From NCBI GenBank assembly GCA_900095095.1, contig FMBT01000300.1, positions 558,001 to 622,000 of the forward strand: DNA of 64,000 nt, read 5' to 3'. The stretch is from Fragilariopsis cylindrus CCMP1102. Lineage: Eukaryota; Bacillariophyta; Bacillariophyceae; Bacillariales; Bacillariaceae. Numbering within the stretch: the first letter of the stretch is position 1; each line of letters begins with the position of its first letter. The translations under genes were made by a program, and so were the position numbers. Of the stretch, positions 1 to 12,282 are shown one piece after another. Below the pieces are notes generated by a model, which did not search any database, was not told the DNA's origin, and was given only the letters and a program-made list of their open reading frames with translations.

Positions 1-243
1 ATACAGTGTACACGGTCGTACTGTATGTCAGTTCGATAATTCGCACATTACCACGCGGTGAAATAGTGAATGATTTTACGTGTGATTGGAGCATGCACGC
101 GGTTAACGGTTTTTCACGTCTTCTCTCCCTTTTCGACTTTAAATTTTTGTAATTATTTTTACGATTTTATCGCTTTCTTATTTTACAAGTTAATAAAAGT
201 ATTGGAAACAAAACTACACTGCTTTAGCGTCAAACCTTCTAAC

Positions 244-1197
244 ATGAGTGAAGAAAAACAGAATGAATTATATGTCAACAAGGAATGTCTAAATGGTCTT
301 GAAATACTCAAGGAGCACAATCTCATTAATCTCTGTCCCACTAATGACGCTGATGCTGACGTTGACGCTAAAGATATCTTCAGCTCCTTTACAAGCTCGA
401 CAGACAAAAAGACGACAAAATATCCCTCTGTAGAACTCGTTAGCTCTTGGAGTAGCAACAGTAAGATTCAGTTCGATAGTGATGGTTGTGTGACGTCCCT
501 TGATTTTGGAGGGAAGAGGCTACATAAGGGACTTCCCTGTGATCCACAAGTCTTCGGTGATCAATATTTTTCTCGTTTGCGGACTCTTAGTCTAGCAGGT
601 ACCGACCTACCAATCAAAGATATAATGGCCATTCTACCATTCATTCAGGTACATATCGAATGCTTATTCTTAGGGGGGAATGCCCTTGGTGTTATTGGAG
701 CGGAACAAATCTCAACATGGTTACCCAAAGCGACGTCGTTAGTCAAGCTTGACTTACGATATAATGACATTAACGCAGCAGGAATTACCGTGATATCTCG
801 TTCATTGGTTGGTACGAACGTACAATACTTGTACCTAGAAGGGAATATTATTGGAGATGAGGGTTGTACAGCAATGGTGGATTTCTTACTCAAGAAAGAG
901 GAAAATTCGCAAATTCGAGAAATATTTTTAGGGGCCAATCAAATACAATCGTCCGGTGCAGCATCTCTCGCCTCTTTGTTGCATGTAAATAAGAATATTT
1001 CCAAGATTTATTTAGAAGGGAATAATATTGGTGCAAATGGTGCAGCTGCATTTTGTGAAGTCCTGGAGAAACTGAACGGAGATACAGGACTACGGAATCT
1101 TTATGTTGATAATAACAATATCGGAAAGGAACTATCGAACAAACTTGCGACATTATTAAAGAGTGAAACGACCATTCAAGATCCCTTAGATGTCTAA
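244..1197 (+). CDS. Leucine-rich-repeat (RNI/NLRC3-like) protein
   Basis: Single-exon protein of about 317 aa from the ATG at 244. The frame is open back to position 70, but the upstream part is T-rich and reads like leader sequence, so 244 (context AACATGAG) is the likelier start. From about residue 90 it carries five to six ribonuclease-inhibitor type repeats of about 28 residues, with recurring LxLxxN cores such as LVKLDLRYNDI, YLYLEGNIIG, EIFLGANQI, KIYLEGNNIG and NLYVDNNNIG. Such proteins are cytosolic or nuclear binding scaffolds; the partner is unknown. There is no signal peptide, membrane span, NACHT or kinase domain. The N-terminal 90 residues are acidic and low in complexity. The LRR fold is clear; the role is not. 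Confidence 0.85.
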   Translation: MSEEKQNELYVNKECLNGLEILKEHNLINLCPTNDADADVDAKDIFSSFTSSTDKKTTKYPSVELVSSWSSNSKIQFDSDGCVTSLDFGGKRLHKGLPCDPQVFGDQYFSRLRTLSLAGTDLPIKDIMAILPFIQVHIECLFLGGNALGVIGAEQISTWLPKATSLVKLDLRYNDINAAGITVISRSLVGTNVQYLYLEGNIIGDEGCTAMVDFLLKKEENSQIREIFLGANQIQSSGAASLASLLHVNKNISKIYLEGNNIGANGAAAFCEVLEKLNGDTGLRNLYVDNNNIGKELSNKLATLLKSETTIQDPLDV

Positions 1198-2559
1198 AGA
1201 TATGTATATGAATTTGCCATGTATGTATTTTTTTTTCATTGTATAGTTCCTATTACTGTACGGCCAGCAATCATTTTACCCAAAAAAAGTGACTAAAGTG
1301 TGCCAAAATGAGTTTAGAATATTATATAATGTATTCAGCGGAATAAAAATGTTTAGTGGTTTTGTGTCTTGGAAAATACTGTAACGTGTTTAGTTATACA
1401 CATACATTTTGGCATGCTTTGTTTTATTTTTACACCTCCTTCTGTGGGGAAAAGCTATCAAACTAACATTGACCTGTAGTACGAAATGCAAGGAAATAGG
1501 GGGAAATTTGCGGAGTTTGATTTGGTCTAGTAACTTTCTTCATATTTATTAGTATTGCACACACAATGAAACTTAATTGTTCCTCTACTGTAACCTTAAA
1601 GTAGTAATACAGCTATTTAAACTATTCCACTCAAGTGAATCGCATAATTCATACAATCATATCAATTGTAAGGAATCTGTGAGAATAATATGCTTACCAT
1701 TTTGTTATTATTATTATTGAAGGTGTGTATTGGGGCTTGCCATGGGGATGTTCTTTGTTTGATTTGATATGATTGCTGCATTGTCCAAGTATAGAGTATA
1801 GCATGTGTGGTATAATTAGAAGAAACTATAATGTGCTACAGGCTCCCTCAAAGAAGTAAAGCTACAACACACAAGACAGCGCACGTATACACCATCTCCA
1901 CTTGATGTAGGTGATGTCAACTCCTTACTATAGCCAGCTGACTATAGCCAGGAATGAATAGCAATGTAAGAATAATGGAGGAAATCCACGTACAACTGAG
2001 AGTGTGACTGAACCGATTTGAGTCATAGAGTAGCACACCAATACCTAGTTCCTTGCCAGTGTACAGTAAAAGAGGGATAATAATGACTGTATATACATAA
2101 TATTATGCAGTGTCAAACAAGAGGAAGGCAAAGGCTTCCTTCAATCGTCTACTCAACGCTCTCATTCTACTATCAACAACAATTATGTAGTAACTCTAAA
2201 ATGGTTAGTAGTACTGTTAGTACTATTATTATAAATTTACAATACCGGCAATAAGGGCAAACATCATACGGATACAATCATCAATTTAAATTGGTTTGAA
2301 TCACAGTATCAAACAACAAAAACAGCAAATTTGATGAGTCATCTTCTACTACTACTACTACTACTACTAATACTAACACTAACACTCTCGTTAACTCAGA
2401 TACAAACACCAACGACATGGACTAGGAAGAGTGTGACATAAACATTACAAACAGCAGACAGGGTCCAGTCCTACACGCAAAGGATAATAGTGCACAAGGT
2501 TGACATTTTGAAAATGTCATTTTGAAAGCTCAAAGCACAAGCTATTGTGAGAACACGTA
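1198..2559. other. Intergenic region without recognised gene
   Basis: AT-rich, stop-dense in all frames. It holds a CTA trinucleotide run at about 2347-2370 followed by degenerate ACTAAC copies, and a short direct repeat (TATAGCCA twice, about 1931-1952). No coding signal or RNA gene recognised. Confidence 0.5.
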
Positions 2560-2628
2560 GTGTGTTTTGGGAAGACCTGTACCAGCAATACGGACTGGAA
2601 TACCGGAATTTGACAAAACCTATGCCAC
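2560..2628 (+). repeat. Left arm of a 69-bp inverted repeat (hairpin split by element A)
   Basis: Begins GTGTGTTTTGGGAAG and is about 85% identical (roughly 10 mismatches in 69) to the reverse complement of 18762-18830. Before element A inserted, the two arms would have stood only about 17 bp apart, making a long imperfect hairpin. It may be a foldback or MITE-type element or the template of a structured RNA. The pairing is seen directly; the nature is inference. Confidence 0.8.
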
Positions 2629-2646
2629 ACTTCAAATCTATTAGAG

Positions 2647-3459
2647 TGTTAAATTATACATAGTACTCAAGCGTAGGAGTCATATGTCGTACATAAGCCC
2701 CGCGGAGTAGAAATACGAGCGCGATGAGATTAGTGAGTGAGAATGCACGTGTATGCATTATTGAGATAAAAGAGAACCGAAAGTTAGCTAAAAGCCAACA
2801 TCGTACTGTTGGAGTTGAAGTGACTGTCGAAGCAGTTGTCGAAGCAATTGGAACCGAGCGCAAATAAGAGAAGTGCTTAGGTATATTTATACAAATCGGA
2901 ACACGATTAGGAAGAGTGTCCGAATACATAGAACACGATTATGAAGAGTGTTATACATATGGAAGTCGAACAGATGTCGATGTCCACCTTTGAACCGCTA
3001 ATGCGATATATATGCATTGAGGCGAAGTGAGTTAGGAACAGAAAGTTGTATGCAAGGTTACTGGAAACCGCAATACTAAAATACGAAGAAAAGAGCAGAA
3101 TTACCTCGATTACGAGAAATGAACAATTACTGTCTTTTATTGTTGAGAAATTGTAATAACCATAGACTAATTAAACAAGTGTGTTAATAACAACTTTTGC
3201 GTTTGAACATATCGTTGTCTGGAAAGATAATAGAAATATCTACATTTACAGAGTGAACATTGTTCGGAAGAACTTTCAGCATTCTAAAAGGGAGAGTATC
3301 CTGGTAGAACATCGCAACCAGTCTATAAGAATCGAGAGTATCTTTTCTTACCGTCATAGCAGAATCTTACAAGACCGAAGAGTAAGATTGTCTGAATATC
3401 AAATCCTATTTGATACTGAACCCGTTTCAACAATCATCGATTGTTTGTGAAACTTATCA
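2647..3459 (+). repeat. 5' LTR of element A
   Basis: 813 bp, TG...CA ends. Same as 17940-18757 except for one C/T difference near the start and 5 bp fewer (no ACAGT about 100 bp in). The sequence right after it (GATTAACAGTCG) occupies the primer-binding-site position; the matching tRNA was not recognised. Confidence 0.93.
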
Positions 3460-3656
3460 GATTAACAGTCGCAATTCTATCCTATAGAACTGCTGATCAA
3501 CTTCCTTTGATTTCATTTTGAACATCAAGAGGACCGGAGATCCAATTAAATTTAATTGATATTATTGAATTAACGATCTCGAAAGAAGTCTAAATACAAT
3601 ATACTCATACCTCAAGTCTTACCGAATAAGCAACTAGAGAAGTCATTCAACTGTGA

Positions 3657-6600
3657 ATGAATCAAGAAGAAGAAAAAGAAGGAACAGCTAATAATCCACT
3701 ACCCACAACAGGAAGTGATAATAGCGATAGTCCATCTTATTCTTACTTGTCGGCAGCCAGCCTATCGCCAATACCCGAAGCGTCGCTCGACAGCTCTACT
3801 CCTCCAAGAGAAGATCCAAGTCTACTGACACCTTTGCGTCAAAGTACTACCTCTCCAAGGTCCGCGAAACCACTCAAGAGAAAGCAGCAATATCTATCGA
3901 CGAGAGGAGAAGCAGAACCTGAAGCGAAACTAGATCATAACAACAGCGCTCTAAGCGGCTCTAGTTCCGGCGATTCAACAGATTCTGCTATACCCAGCTT
4001 GGATTCATATCTAGCAGGACATCAGATCAAATCTATTGTCTCGAAAGAAACAACAAACGACCCAGAAGAGAGTATCGAAAGAAACGACGATAACGACAAA
4101 GGAACAAGTTCACCTGATCCTTCAGATCCTCAAGACCCATCCGATCCTTCTAAGACTACAATGCCGTCCACTCGAACAACACCTACGGTAGCGACAACTG
4201 CTATAGTTCAAAAAGATCTAGAACATCTGTTAGTAGATATCATGGCACTTAAGCTCACGGATTATGTCTCGTTAGCACTTCACCGTCAAGGATGTCGTTC
4301 CTTTGAAGATTTCTGTGTATTAGATGAAATTGACACAGACACTCTTCAATACGATACGGTAGATGGTATTTCTAATACGATTAAAGCAGAGCCATGTAAT
4401 TCGACAGACAGGAAGAAGATCAAGCGTGCTGTTGCCTACTGCGCATTTCGTGAAAGTGATGGATCCGATGTTGAGAGACGTAATCCAACAGCATGGGTTG
4501 CAGCTGATTACTCTACGTGGTGTAGAACTGGATATCCTGCCTGGCTTATCACACTCTCGAATGCAGCGTCAGTAACCTCATCCTCAGGAACGAGTGGTAG
4601 CTCAGCTGGTACTATCTTTTTACCTAAAAGCCAATTAGAAAAGGACCAAGATGCATTGCTTGTTAGCTGGAATAGAAGCCCAAGAGATATTGCTAAATAT
4701 CCACATATCAAGGATGATGTAGGTTACGGAGAATGGTTTATCAAGATGAAACGGCAATTGAAGGCTGATCGATTATGGCGGGTAGCAGCACCTAATTGGA
4801 CAATTGCTAAGAATTGCAGTACAGGATCCGATACAATTTTAGCCGAACTTCAGCTAAACTATTTCGAACAGATCCTAGCTGCAGTTCTTCAGAATCCCGA
4901 AGGTAAAGGTTTACTAACCACACATCCAGAAGATTCACTTTATGTATGGAAAAAGCATGAGGAACATCAGACGTCATCTGATTCTGCAATGCAAGGTACA
5001 CATATCTTGATGAATAAGATAATGTCTTTAACGATTACTAAGTTCGATACAAGATACGAATTTCTCATTTCGTTCCAAGAATGTGCTGACAAGTATGACA
5101 AGATCGCAAGAAAGCCTCTCGACGAAGATTTTAAGATTATGCTTCTTCAAAAAGCCACTAATCCTGATGTCGCTCTTTCCAATAGTTGGGTACAAAAGAC
5201 AGAAGCAAAGAGAGCCAATGCGTTACCTGGTGCACCTACTGCTGTTTCATATACGGAATACCTAAAGTTCCTAATGCAACAATCAAAGGTACACGATTTG
5301 AACACTCCATTCAAACGGCCAACTCGCCATGCGCATCAAGCTGAATCATTTTACAATGATAATGACAACGGCGTTATCGACGGAGAAGACGATGGTACTA
5401 GTGATTTCATTGCAAATATGTCCATTTCTGGTGAAACTATGAGCAATGAACAAACGGTACTCGCCTTCGCCGCTTATCAACGCAACCGTCCGCCACCTCG
5501 TCCTCGAGATCCAGAAGCTGATATCGACCAAGCAATATACAGCAAGTGTTCTAGGGAATTTCGCATTGCATGGAGCAAGGAGCCAACGGATATCAAGAAG
5601 CAGATTCTTAAACAGAATAACAACAAATCTCCTAAGCAAGGTGCTAAGAAGAATAGTGAATTAGCTGTTTACATGGGTCAGTCTGAAGGCTACGAAACAG
5701 ATACATCTGCATATTCAGAAGCTACGTACGGATACGACGCTGATGACAATGACGATCAATCTGTTATTGAAGCTACCGAGCTAGTTGCAAATGCAGCAAG
5801 AAGACGCCCCAATGGAATCCTCAAGAAGAAAGATCTTCCAAAGAAGACCGATCTACCAATTGCTGATCCACGAAGAATGCTGTCCAATAGATCTACACCA
5901 TTAATCGGAAAAGATGGAAATATCACTGGACATCTCACGTATACAGCCTCTATGGCAGTAATCCGTCACCGATTCGATCAAGTCGATTCTTCGCAAGCAG
6001 TTTCCATCGAAGATAACTATGTCATATCCGTCAATGCAACCAAATTCTTTGATGAACCGCTTGCATTAATGGACGGAGGCGCTAATGGTGGAATCGCAGG
6101 CAGCGATATGAGAGTTATGTCATACAACTCGGACGGACGACGTGTTAATATTGGCATTGCAGGTGATCATCAAATGACGGGCAAGAAACTCGGTACCTTT
6201 TGCGCTGTGATCGAAACTCGATTCGGACGTGTTCTAGCAATATTCCATCAATATGCTCATGTACCCGAACAAAGACGATCAATTCATTCTAAATGCCAAT
6301 TTCAAGCGCATCACAACCTAGTTGGTGATACAGCGACAGCCTATGGCGGTCTTCAACGCATCGATACAGCAGATGGGTATCAACTACCTTTAACTATTCG
6401 AGCAGGATTACCATACATCCGTCAAACGTATCCCACCGATGCTGATATGAACCTTCCACAAGTACAATTTACTTCACCTTCTCAATGGGATCCCAATCTT
6501 AATGATGATAACCGTACATCAGAAGAAATGATACGAACATTTCCTCCTATTCCTAAAGAAGCCATCGATAACTTCTATGATGAATATGGAAGAACTAACT

Positions 6601-9600
6601 ACGAATATTTACAAAAGCGTGTAAATAAAACCGTTGAGATTGAACCTGACGATGATGACAGTGTTGGTACTATGCCCGGTTTACAAGATCGAGCTCGAGA
6701 AGATTCCTCAAGTGATGATGATAGTGTTGTGGAACATATCCGACCATCTACCTCAATTGAATGGAATGTTCCAATCGATGACTCCAATGGGGAGAAAATT
6801 GAATGTCCTCGACTTAGGAAAAGTAAGCTCAAACGTCGTATTCGAATCAAAGAAAAACGACTCAAAGCTGCGTCCTCTAAGCAAGAACTGACTGACAAGA
6901 AAACATCTGCTTCTAAAGCTAATGATTTACCAATCCCAATTATTGATAACATGGGCAATAATAAGGAATCATCTACAATGGTAGACGGCATAAAATTCTT
7001 TCCGGCAGAACGTAATTCGACTTGCACCGACATTATTGAGGACAATAATATCGAAGATTTGAACGATCAAATATTTTATGACTCCACTGAAGTACTTCAT
7101 GATCCTAACATCTTTGTTGACACTGTATCCGACACAGCGTATCTAGATGACATGTCGACGCCTCGACCTACGGAGCACGAGTACTGGGAAGACTTTCTAT
7201 CAAACGAAGTCACTCAACGTCTTATTTATCAAGGCATCATTGATTCCTGTGAACAATATGACATCAACGCTAACGATATAGCTTCTGTAATGACGCCTCT
7301 CAAGCCAAGATATTCGGTACCCACACCGATTGACTACGAATCCAAACGGAAATATTTTGCACATCTACCAGCAGATATTATTAGAAATACCTTTAAGAAT
7401 ACAACGCAAAATATGAAGCTGCCTCCATCTACGAACCTGCACAAGATGTTTAAGTCACCTAATCCTTCTGCAAACCTCAAACGTCGAGACGAAGCTGATG
7501 CAACTGACATGATCTATTCAAATACACCTGCTATAAATGGTGGTGAGAAATGTGCTCATATCTTCGTTGGTAAAAAGTCAAAACTGACTGATGCATACAA
7601 GGTTAAAAATGGTTCTTCTGAAGAGTTTCTAGAAAGCCTACAAGATCGAGTCCGTTATCGAGGATGTCCTACAGGATTAGAAGCAGATAATGCTCCTATG
7701 TACCGCGGTTGGAAAAACTCACGATATCTCCGAGATATATGTATTTCCCAGTGGCAGTGTGAATCGAAATATCAGCATCAAAATTACGCTGAAAATCGAT
7801 GGCAAACTGTCAAGCGGTACACTAACCGAGTCATGGATCGCAGCGGCTGCCCTCCTTACATTTGGTTTCTAGCATTATCGTATGTCATCTTCTGCCTCAA
7901 TCATTGTGTTGATCCTATGCTCGGAGATGGAACCAAAAGTCCTTTGCAAATCGCGACATTCCAAATGACCGATATTAGTCCTCTGCTGTACTTTTATTTT
8001 TGGGAACCTGTTTATTTTCTTCTCGATGAAAAGGAACGAAAGTTTCCAGGAAAATCAAAAGAATGCAGAGGCCATTGGGTAGGAGTATCAGAACACATTG
8101 GAAACAAGATGACCTACAAAATCATTACAGATGATACTGGAGAAGAAATTTGCCGATCTGCCATACGTACTGCACGGGACACTACGATGAAGAATCTACG
8201 CGAAGATCCAATCACGATTGATGATAACCTACTCAACGTAGAAGATATCATTTCTCCAGCAGAAGAAATTGCAAATATCAAGTTAAAAGAAGTAACCTCG
8301 GGAAATACTTTTAACAATTTTGATACTACAGCAATATTAAAGAACATCGACGACCAACTACAAGAGGAACTGAAAGTAAAAGCAAAAGCTAAAGCTCATC
8401 AACTACAAGAAGAAGCGGATGACTACTTTTTTGATTCAAATGAACAGCAAACTGGTCATTTTAACACAGCACCTCCTGTTGTCCCCGTTAAATCGTCACT
8501 GCCCAAACGTTCATCTACTACCAAGTCGAAACATGTAAAACCTAAGAAATTACGCGACTTACATCCAAAAGATCCAAGTAGAGGAAAAGGAACACGTAGT
8601 AGTAAACGTTTGCGAGATATGAACATTCATGCAATGAATGCACTCATGACAAACGAAGTACAACCTGAACAAGACCTTCCGTTATCAACTAGTCGCCAAC
8701 AAGAACATGTTACGGATATCAACCATCCCACCAACCCACGGCCATCGCCTCTAACCCGTCAACAGGTTCTGAAAAATCGTGATACGCATATCACCGAACA
8801 AGAAGATCAATTTGTCTATCTACGAGAAAATGGGGAGAATGAAAATCCTATATGGCAAGAATTTGAGTTTCCTCTCGAAGACGAAAATGGTAACGCGGTA
8901 ATCGGAGAAGATGGCAAACCGATGGTAATAATAGCACCTCCACCAAGTGACCTAGTAGGAAGAGTATTTCTAACCAAACCAGACGAGAGAGGTGAAGTTA
9001 ATCGAGCACGAGTTGTAGAACTTATCAAGAACTTCGACGGCGAAGTAGAGAAGAATCAAGATCTAATCAGGTTCAAGCTTAACTATGATCACAGTTCCCA
9101 AGAAGATATCATGTCTTACAACGAGATCCTAGATTACATCGAAAGAGAAGAAAACAATGAAGACGGACATCATTGGAAGTTTCGTACTATATTAGGACAC
9201 GTGCATACTCCTGTGGGACACAAGGAAAGAATGGGGAGTGACTATAATGTCAAGACGGCTTGGGAAACTGGAGCAGTTTCGGTTGAACCATTGGACTTCC
9301 TTGCTAAGGATATCCCAGTTGATCTTGCTATATATGCCAAGAAACACGACCTACTTGAGTTAGAGGGATGGAAACGCTTTAAAAGAATTGCTAACCGAGA
9401 TCAGCATATTCGACGACTTGTGAAACAAGCCAAGCTACGTTCCTTCCGTGTTACTCCGAAGTACAAGTATGGATTCTCTATACCACGCAATTACAAGGAA
9501 GCCCTTGAATTTGACGAAAGGAACGGAAATCATAAATGGCAAGAAGCAAATGTACTGGAACATGCGCAACTAACCGACTATGCAGTATTCAAGAATAAGG

Positions 9601-9799
9601 GTAAATTCAACGAAGCAAAGATACCAGAAGGATATCGAAAGATTCAGGTTCATACTATCTTTGATGTGAAACACGATGGCAGACACAAGGCTCGAGTTGT
9701 AGCTAATGGTAATCTAACGGATGTACCTCTTGAATCTGTTTACTCAGGTGTTGTTTCATTACGTGGCTTACGTACATGCATATTCTTAGGAGAGCTGAA
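3657..9799 (+). mobile_element. Element A gag-pol part: capsid, protease, integrase, start of reverse transcriptase
   Basis: One continuous frame of about 2,048 codons ending where element B enters. The first 700 residues are gag-like, with a low-complexity Ser/Pro/Thr N-terminus (residues 1-180) and no CCHC knuckle that I could see. A retropepsin-type motif ALMDGGANGGIAG lies near residue 804; it has DGG rather than DSG/DTG. Integrase-core features ADNAPMYRG and NYAENRWQTVKR lie at about 1340-1380. The start of RT (KWQEA, then KARVVANGNLT) lies at about 1957-2020. An acidic patch with MPGLQDRARE sits near residue 1000. The layout and the long gag-pol frame fit diatom CoDi elements, from memory of that family. 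Confidence 0.85.
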
Positions 9800-10044
9800 T
9801 GTTGGGGACTGAATTAGTTCCTACTAAATACCACGTTACTAGAATTGATATCGAATATCGTAGCCTCACTATCTGTACACTGTTGATACAGTAACAGCGC
9901 GTGTGGTGTCATTACAATGCTATCATCTACTTGATATCATTGTTATTTATAAACTTAACATTATAAAGGATTTAACTACTTCTTTTATTAACTGCTTCTA
10001 GATACTTTACGGATTAGCACTGTAGAATAGCTTAGATTATAACA
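9800..10044 (+). repeat. 5' LTR of element B
   Basis: 245 bp, starts TGTTGGGGACTG and ends ATTATAACA. No difference from 16246-16490 found on visual comparison. Confidence 0.95.
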
Positions 10045-10135
10045 TTTATAAATAACAATCGGAACAGATATACGATAGAGGAAACCATCGGAAGAAGTTT
10101 GTTGAACACATTATTCCTACAACAAGGTCAATATA

Positions 10136-12265
10136 ATGTCCTCTGCCCCAACCAGTGGCAGCACCCCCCCTGCTACGGGAGGCAACAATACCAACAACAA
10201 CGGAGGTAGAACGGGTTATCAAGGTAACCGTAATCGTAACAACAACAACAACAATAATAATACAACTGCGAAAAGAAACCAGTTTAAAGGATTAGCGGGA
10301 AGTGATACTGCTTTATTCGAGAAAGTAGTTACGGTAGGACCAAACCAGTCCACACAGATTGTCGATCTAACTGATGCGCTAGTCACCTACTGTGGCTCAA
10401 AAGGATATGGCAAATGGGCCGAATCAATCACCGAACTAAACAGGTTCGACGAAACCGATTTCGTTGGCGCACCACCATCACAATCAAGTTATGGTACTAT
10501 CGCGGCAAATTTATTTACTTACAGTGCTACTGGAGCAGAACAGTACAAAATTGCATACGACATGTGGAAGGCAAGGTACAACCACACGTTGAAGGACTTT
10601 ATTGAATACGAAAAGAACGCGGTCCACATCTTCCTTGCTCTTAAAGGGCAGTTTGAGCAGATAGCTTGGGATGATTTACAACACGACGGAAGGTATGCTA
10701 CGGTGGTAGCGTCCCAATGCCCAGTACAGCTCATTGAGCTGCTCCTAGAGACGTGTTCTACTAACGAAACCTCAACATGGGAGCCATTGGGTAGGCTCAG
10801 GCACATGCGCAAATCAATTACGTATATGCAGAAGCCCAAAAATTCTTCCAGTGCTGTTGACACAGCACAATACAAGAGACATCTATCGGTCTATGTAAAT
10901 AATGCAAGCAGGGCAGGAGGTGACTTCGTCTTTGGAACGAAATTCTATGAACCCTTCCTAGTAGACGCTGGCGAAACACTTATATCCTATCTGGGTATGA
11001 CTGCATCTGATAAGAAGGTGTACGACAAGAAAGTCAGTGATTTGGTGGTTGGAATCCTAATGATTGAAGGATGTAAAAGCAAGAACCTCAAGACTAACCT
11101 CAAGAACCAATTCCTTACAGGCAATGCGGACTGTTACCCAGTAACAGCATCGAAAGCATATGAACTCATTGACAAATATGAAGATGATACACCAACCACT
11201 AGCGATCAAACCCCTCGAACTGCTAAGCAAAAGAAAGCCGCCGCGGCTGCTCGTAAAGCAGCGAATGAACAACAGGATGATGGCAATGTGGCTGGTGCGC
11301 ACGTGGTTGAAATGGAAACTAAAGCAGTTGTATTAGCTGCGGTGAGTGATAATGGTATCATTCATCAAAATGCCTTTGAGCCGATCATGACGCAAGAAGA
11401 ATTTGAAGATGAAGATCTTGGGGAGGTTGCATGTATCACTATCGGTGATCACTACTACCCAAGTGACGATGAACAAATGCCAGCCCTACACGACAGAGCA
11501 GCGGATGATAGTTCAAGTGATGGTTCAAGCGTTGATTCGAATGATCCATTCAATATAGTACACATCGATGGGAATGATGATTCCACTTATATGACACCTG
11601 ATTCAATGGATTTTGATACTGATGATTTCTCGTATGATGACTCAATCAGTGATGATGAAGTGATGCCAGGCCTACAGCCTAGGACGTATGGCGCTTCAAC
11701 GACATCATCGGAATCTAGCGCAAGCACCACGGTTGGTGATAAGGATTTCCAAACAGTTATATGTGAAGCATCATACGTATGTGATACAGATGAAGACAGC
11801 AGTGCTGCAACATTCACTTCCCATGACGACAGTGTCATTACCAACATTGGAGTGCTACATTCTATTGAAGATCCGTGTACATCCATGAATATCACCAGTT
11901 TGAACGTACCAATCCGAATGGAGCAATCAGTACGTCAGTATCTTGTTTCTACAGTAGTGGATTCACCAAAACTGTCGATGATCAATGGGAAAAAGACCAG
12001 TAATATTGCTAATATGGTTGATGTAAGACAAAGATTTGGTGGTAATATTCAAATGTACCGGAAAGAGTCAAAGTATCTTGGACGATCGACTACTCAATTC
12101 ACTCTCTACAAGATGTTACCATACCTATACAGGTCGGGACGACCAAAGAGCATATTTCCAGATAAGTTTGAAACTTTAAAGGATGTCATTCATTTAGACA
12201 ATGCATATATGTACATGGACCCAACTGACCCTGATTACCAGGATTTTCGCAGGGGCGGACGCTAA
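10136..12265 (+). CDS. Element B gag-like protein
   Basis: 709 codons from an ATG 91 bp after the 5' LTR. The N-terminus is Asn/Gly-rich (residues 1-50, with an NNNNNNNN run), followed by a helical capsid-like part (about 60-400), an Ala/Lys stretch near 365-380, and a long Asp/Ser-rich acidic tail (about 430-600). No CCHC zinc knuckle seen. The tail carries two copies of an MPAL/MPGL motif in acidic context (MPALHDRAADD, DDEVMPGLQPRT). Assignment as gag rests on position and composition, not on a recognised domain. Confidence 0.75.
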   Translation: MSSAPTSGSTPPATGGNNTNNNGGRTGYQGNRNRNNNNNNNNTTAKRNQFKGLAGSDTALFEKVVTVGPNQSTQIVDLTDALVTYCGSKGYGKWAESITELNRFDETDFVGAPPSQSSYGTIAANLFTYSATGAEQYKIAYDMWKARYNHTLKDFIEYEKNAVHIFLALKGQFEQIAWDDLQHDGRYATVVASQCPVQLIELLLETCSTNETSTWEPLGRLRHMRKSITYMQKPKNSSSAVDTAQYKRHLSVYVNNASRAGGDFVFGTKFYEPFLVDAGETLISYLGMTASDKKVYDKKVSDLVVGILMIEGCKSKNLKTNLKNQFLTGNADCYPVTASKAYELIDKYEDDTPTTSDQTPRTAKQKKAAAAARKAANEQQDDGNVAGAHVVEMETKAVVLAAVSDNGIIHQNAFEPIMTQEEFEDEDLGEVACITIGDHYYPSDDEQMPALHDRAADDSSSDGSSVDSNDPFNIVHIDGNDDSTYMTPDSMDFDTDDFSYDDSISDDEVMPGLQPRTYGASTTSSESSASTTVGDKDFQTVICEASYVCDTDEDSSAATFTSHDDSVITNIGVLHSIEDPCTSMNITSLNVPIRMEQSVRQYLVSTVVDSPKLSMINGKKTSNIANMVDVRQRFGGNIQMYRKESKYLGRSTTQFTLYKMLPYLYRSGRPKSIFPDKFETLKDVIHLDNAYMYMDPTDPDYQDFRRGGR

Positions 12266-12282
12266 ATAACACCAAGTGTCTG

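Noticed and set aside
3181-3450. 89-codon open frame present in both LTRs of element A (also 18479-18748)
   Set aside because: Lies wholly within the LTR, has no recognisable family and is duplicated only because the LTR is; treated as non-coding.
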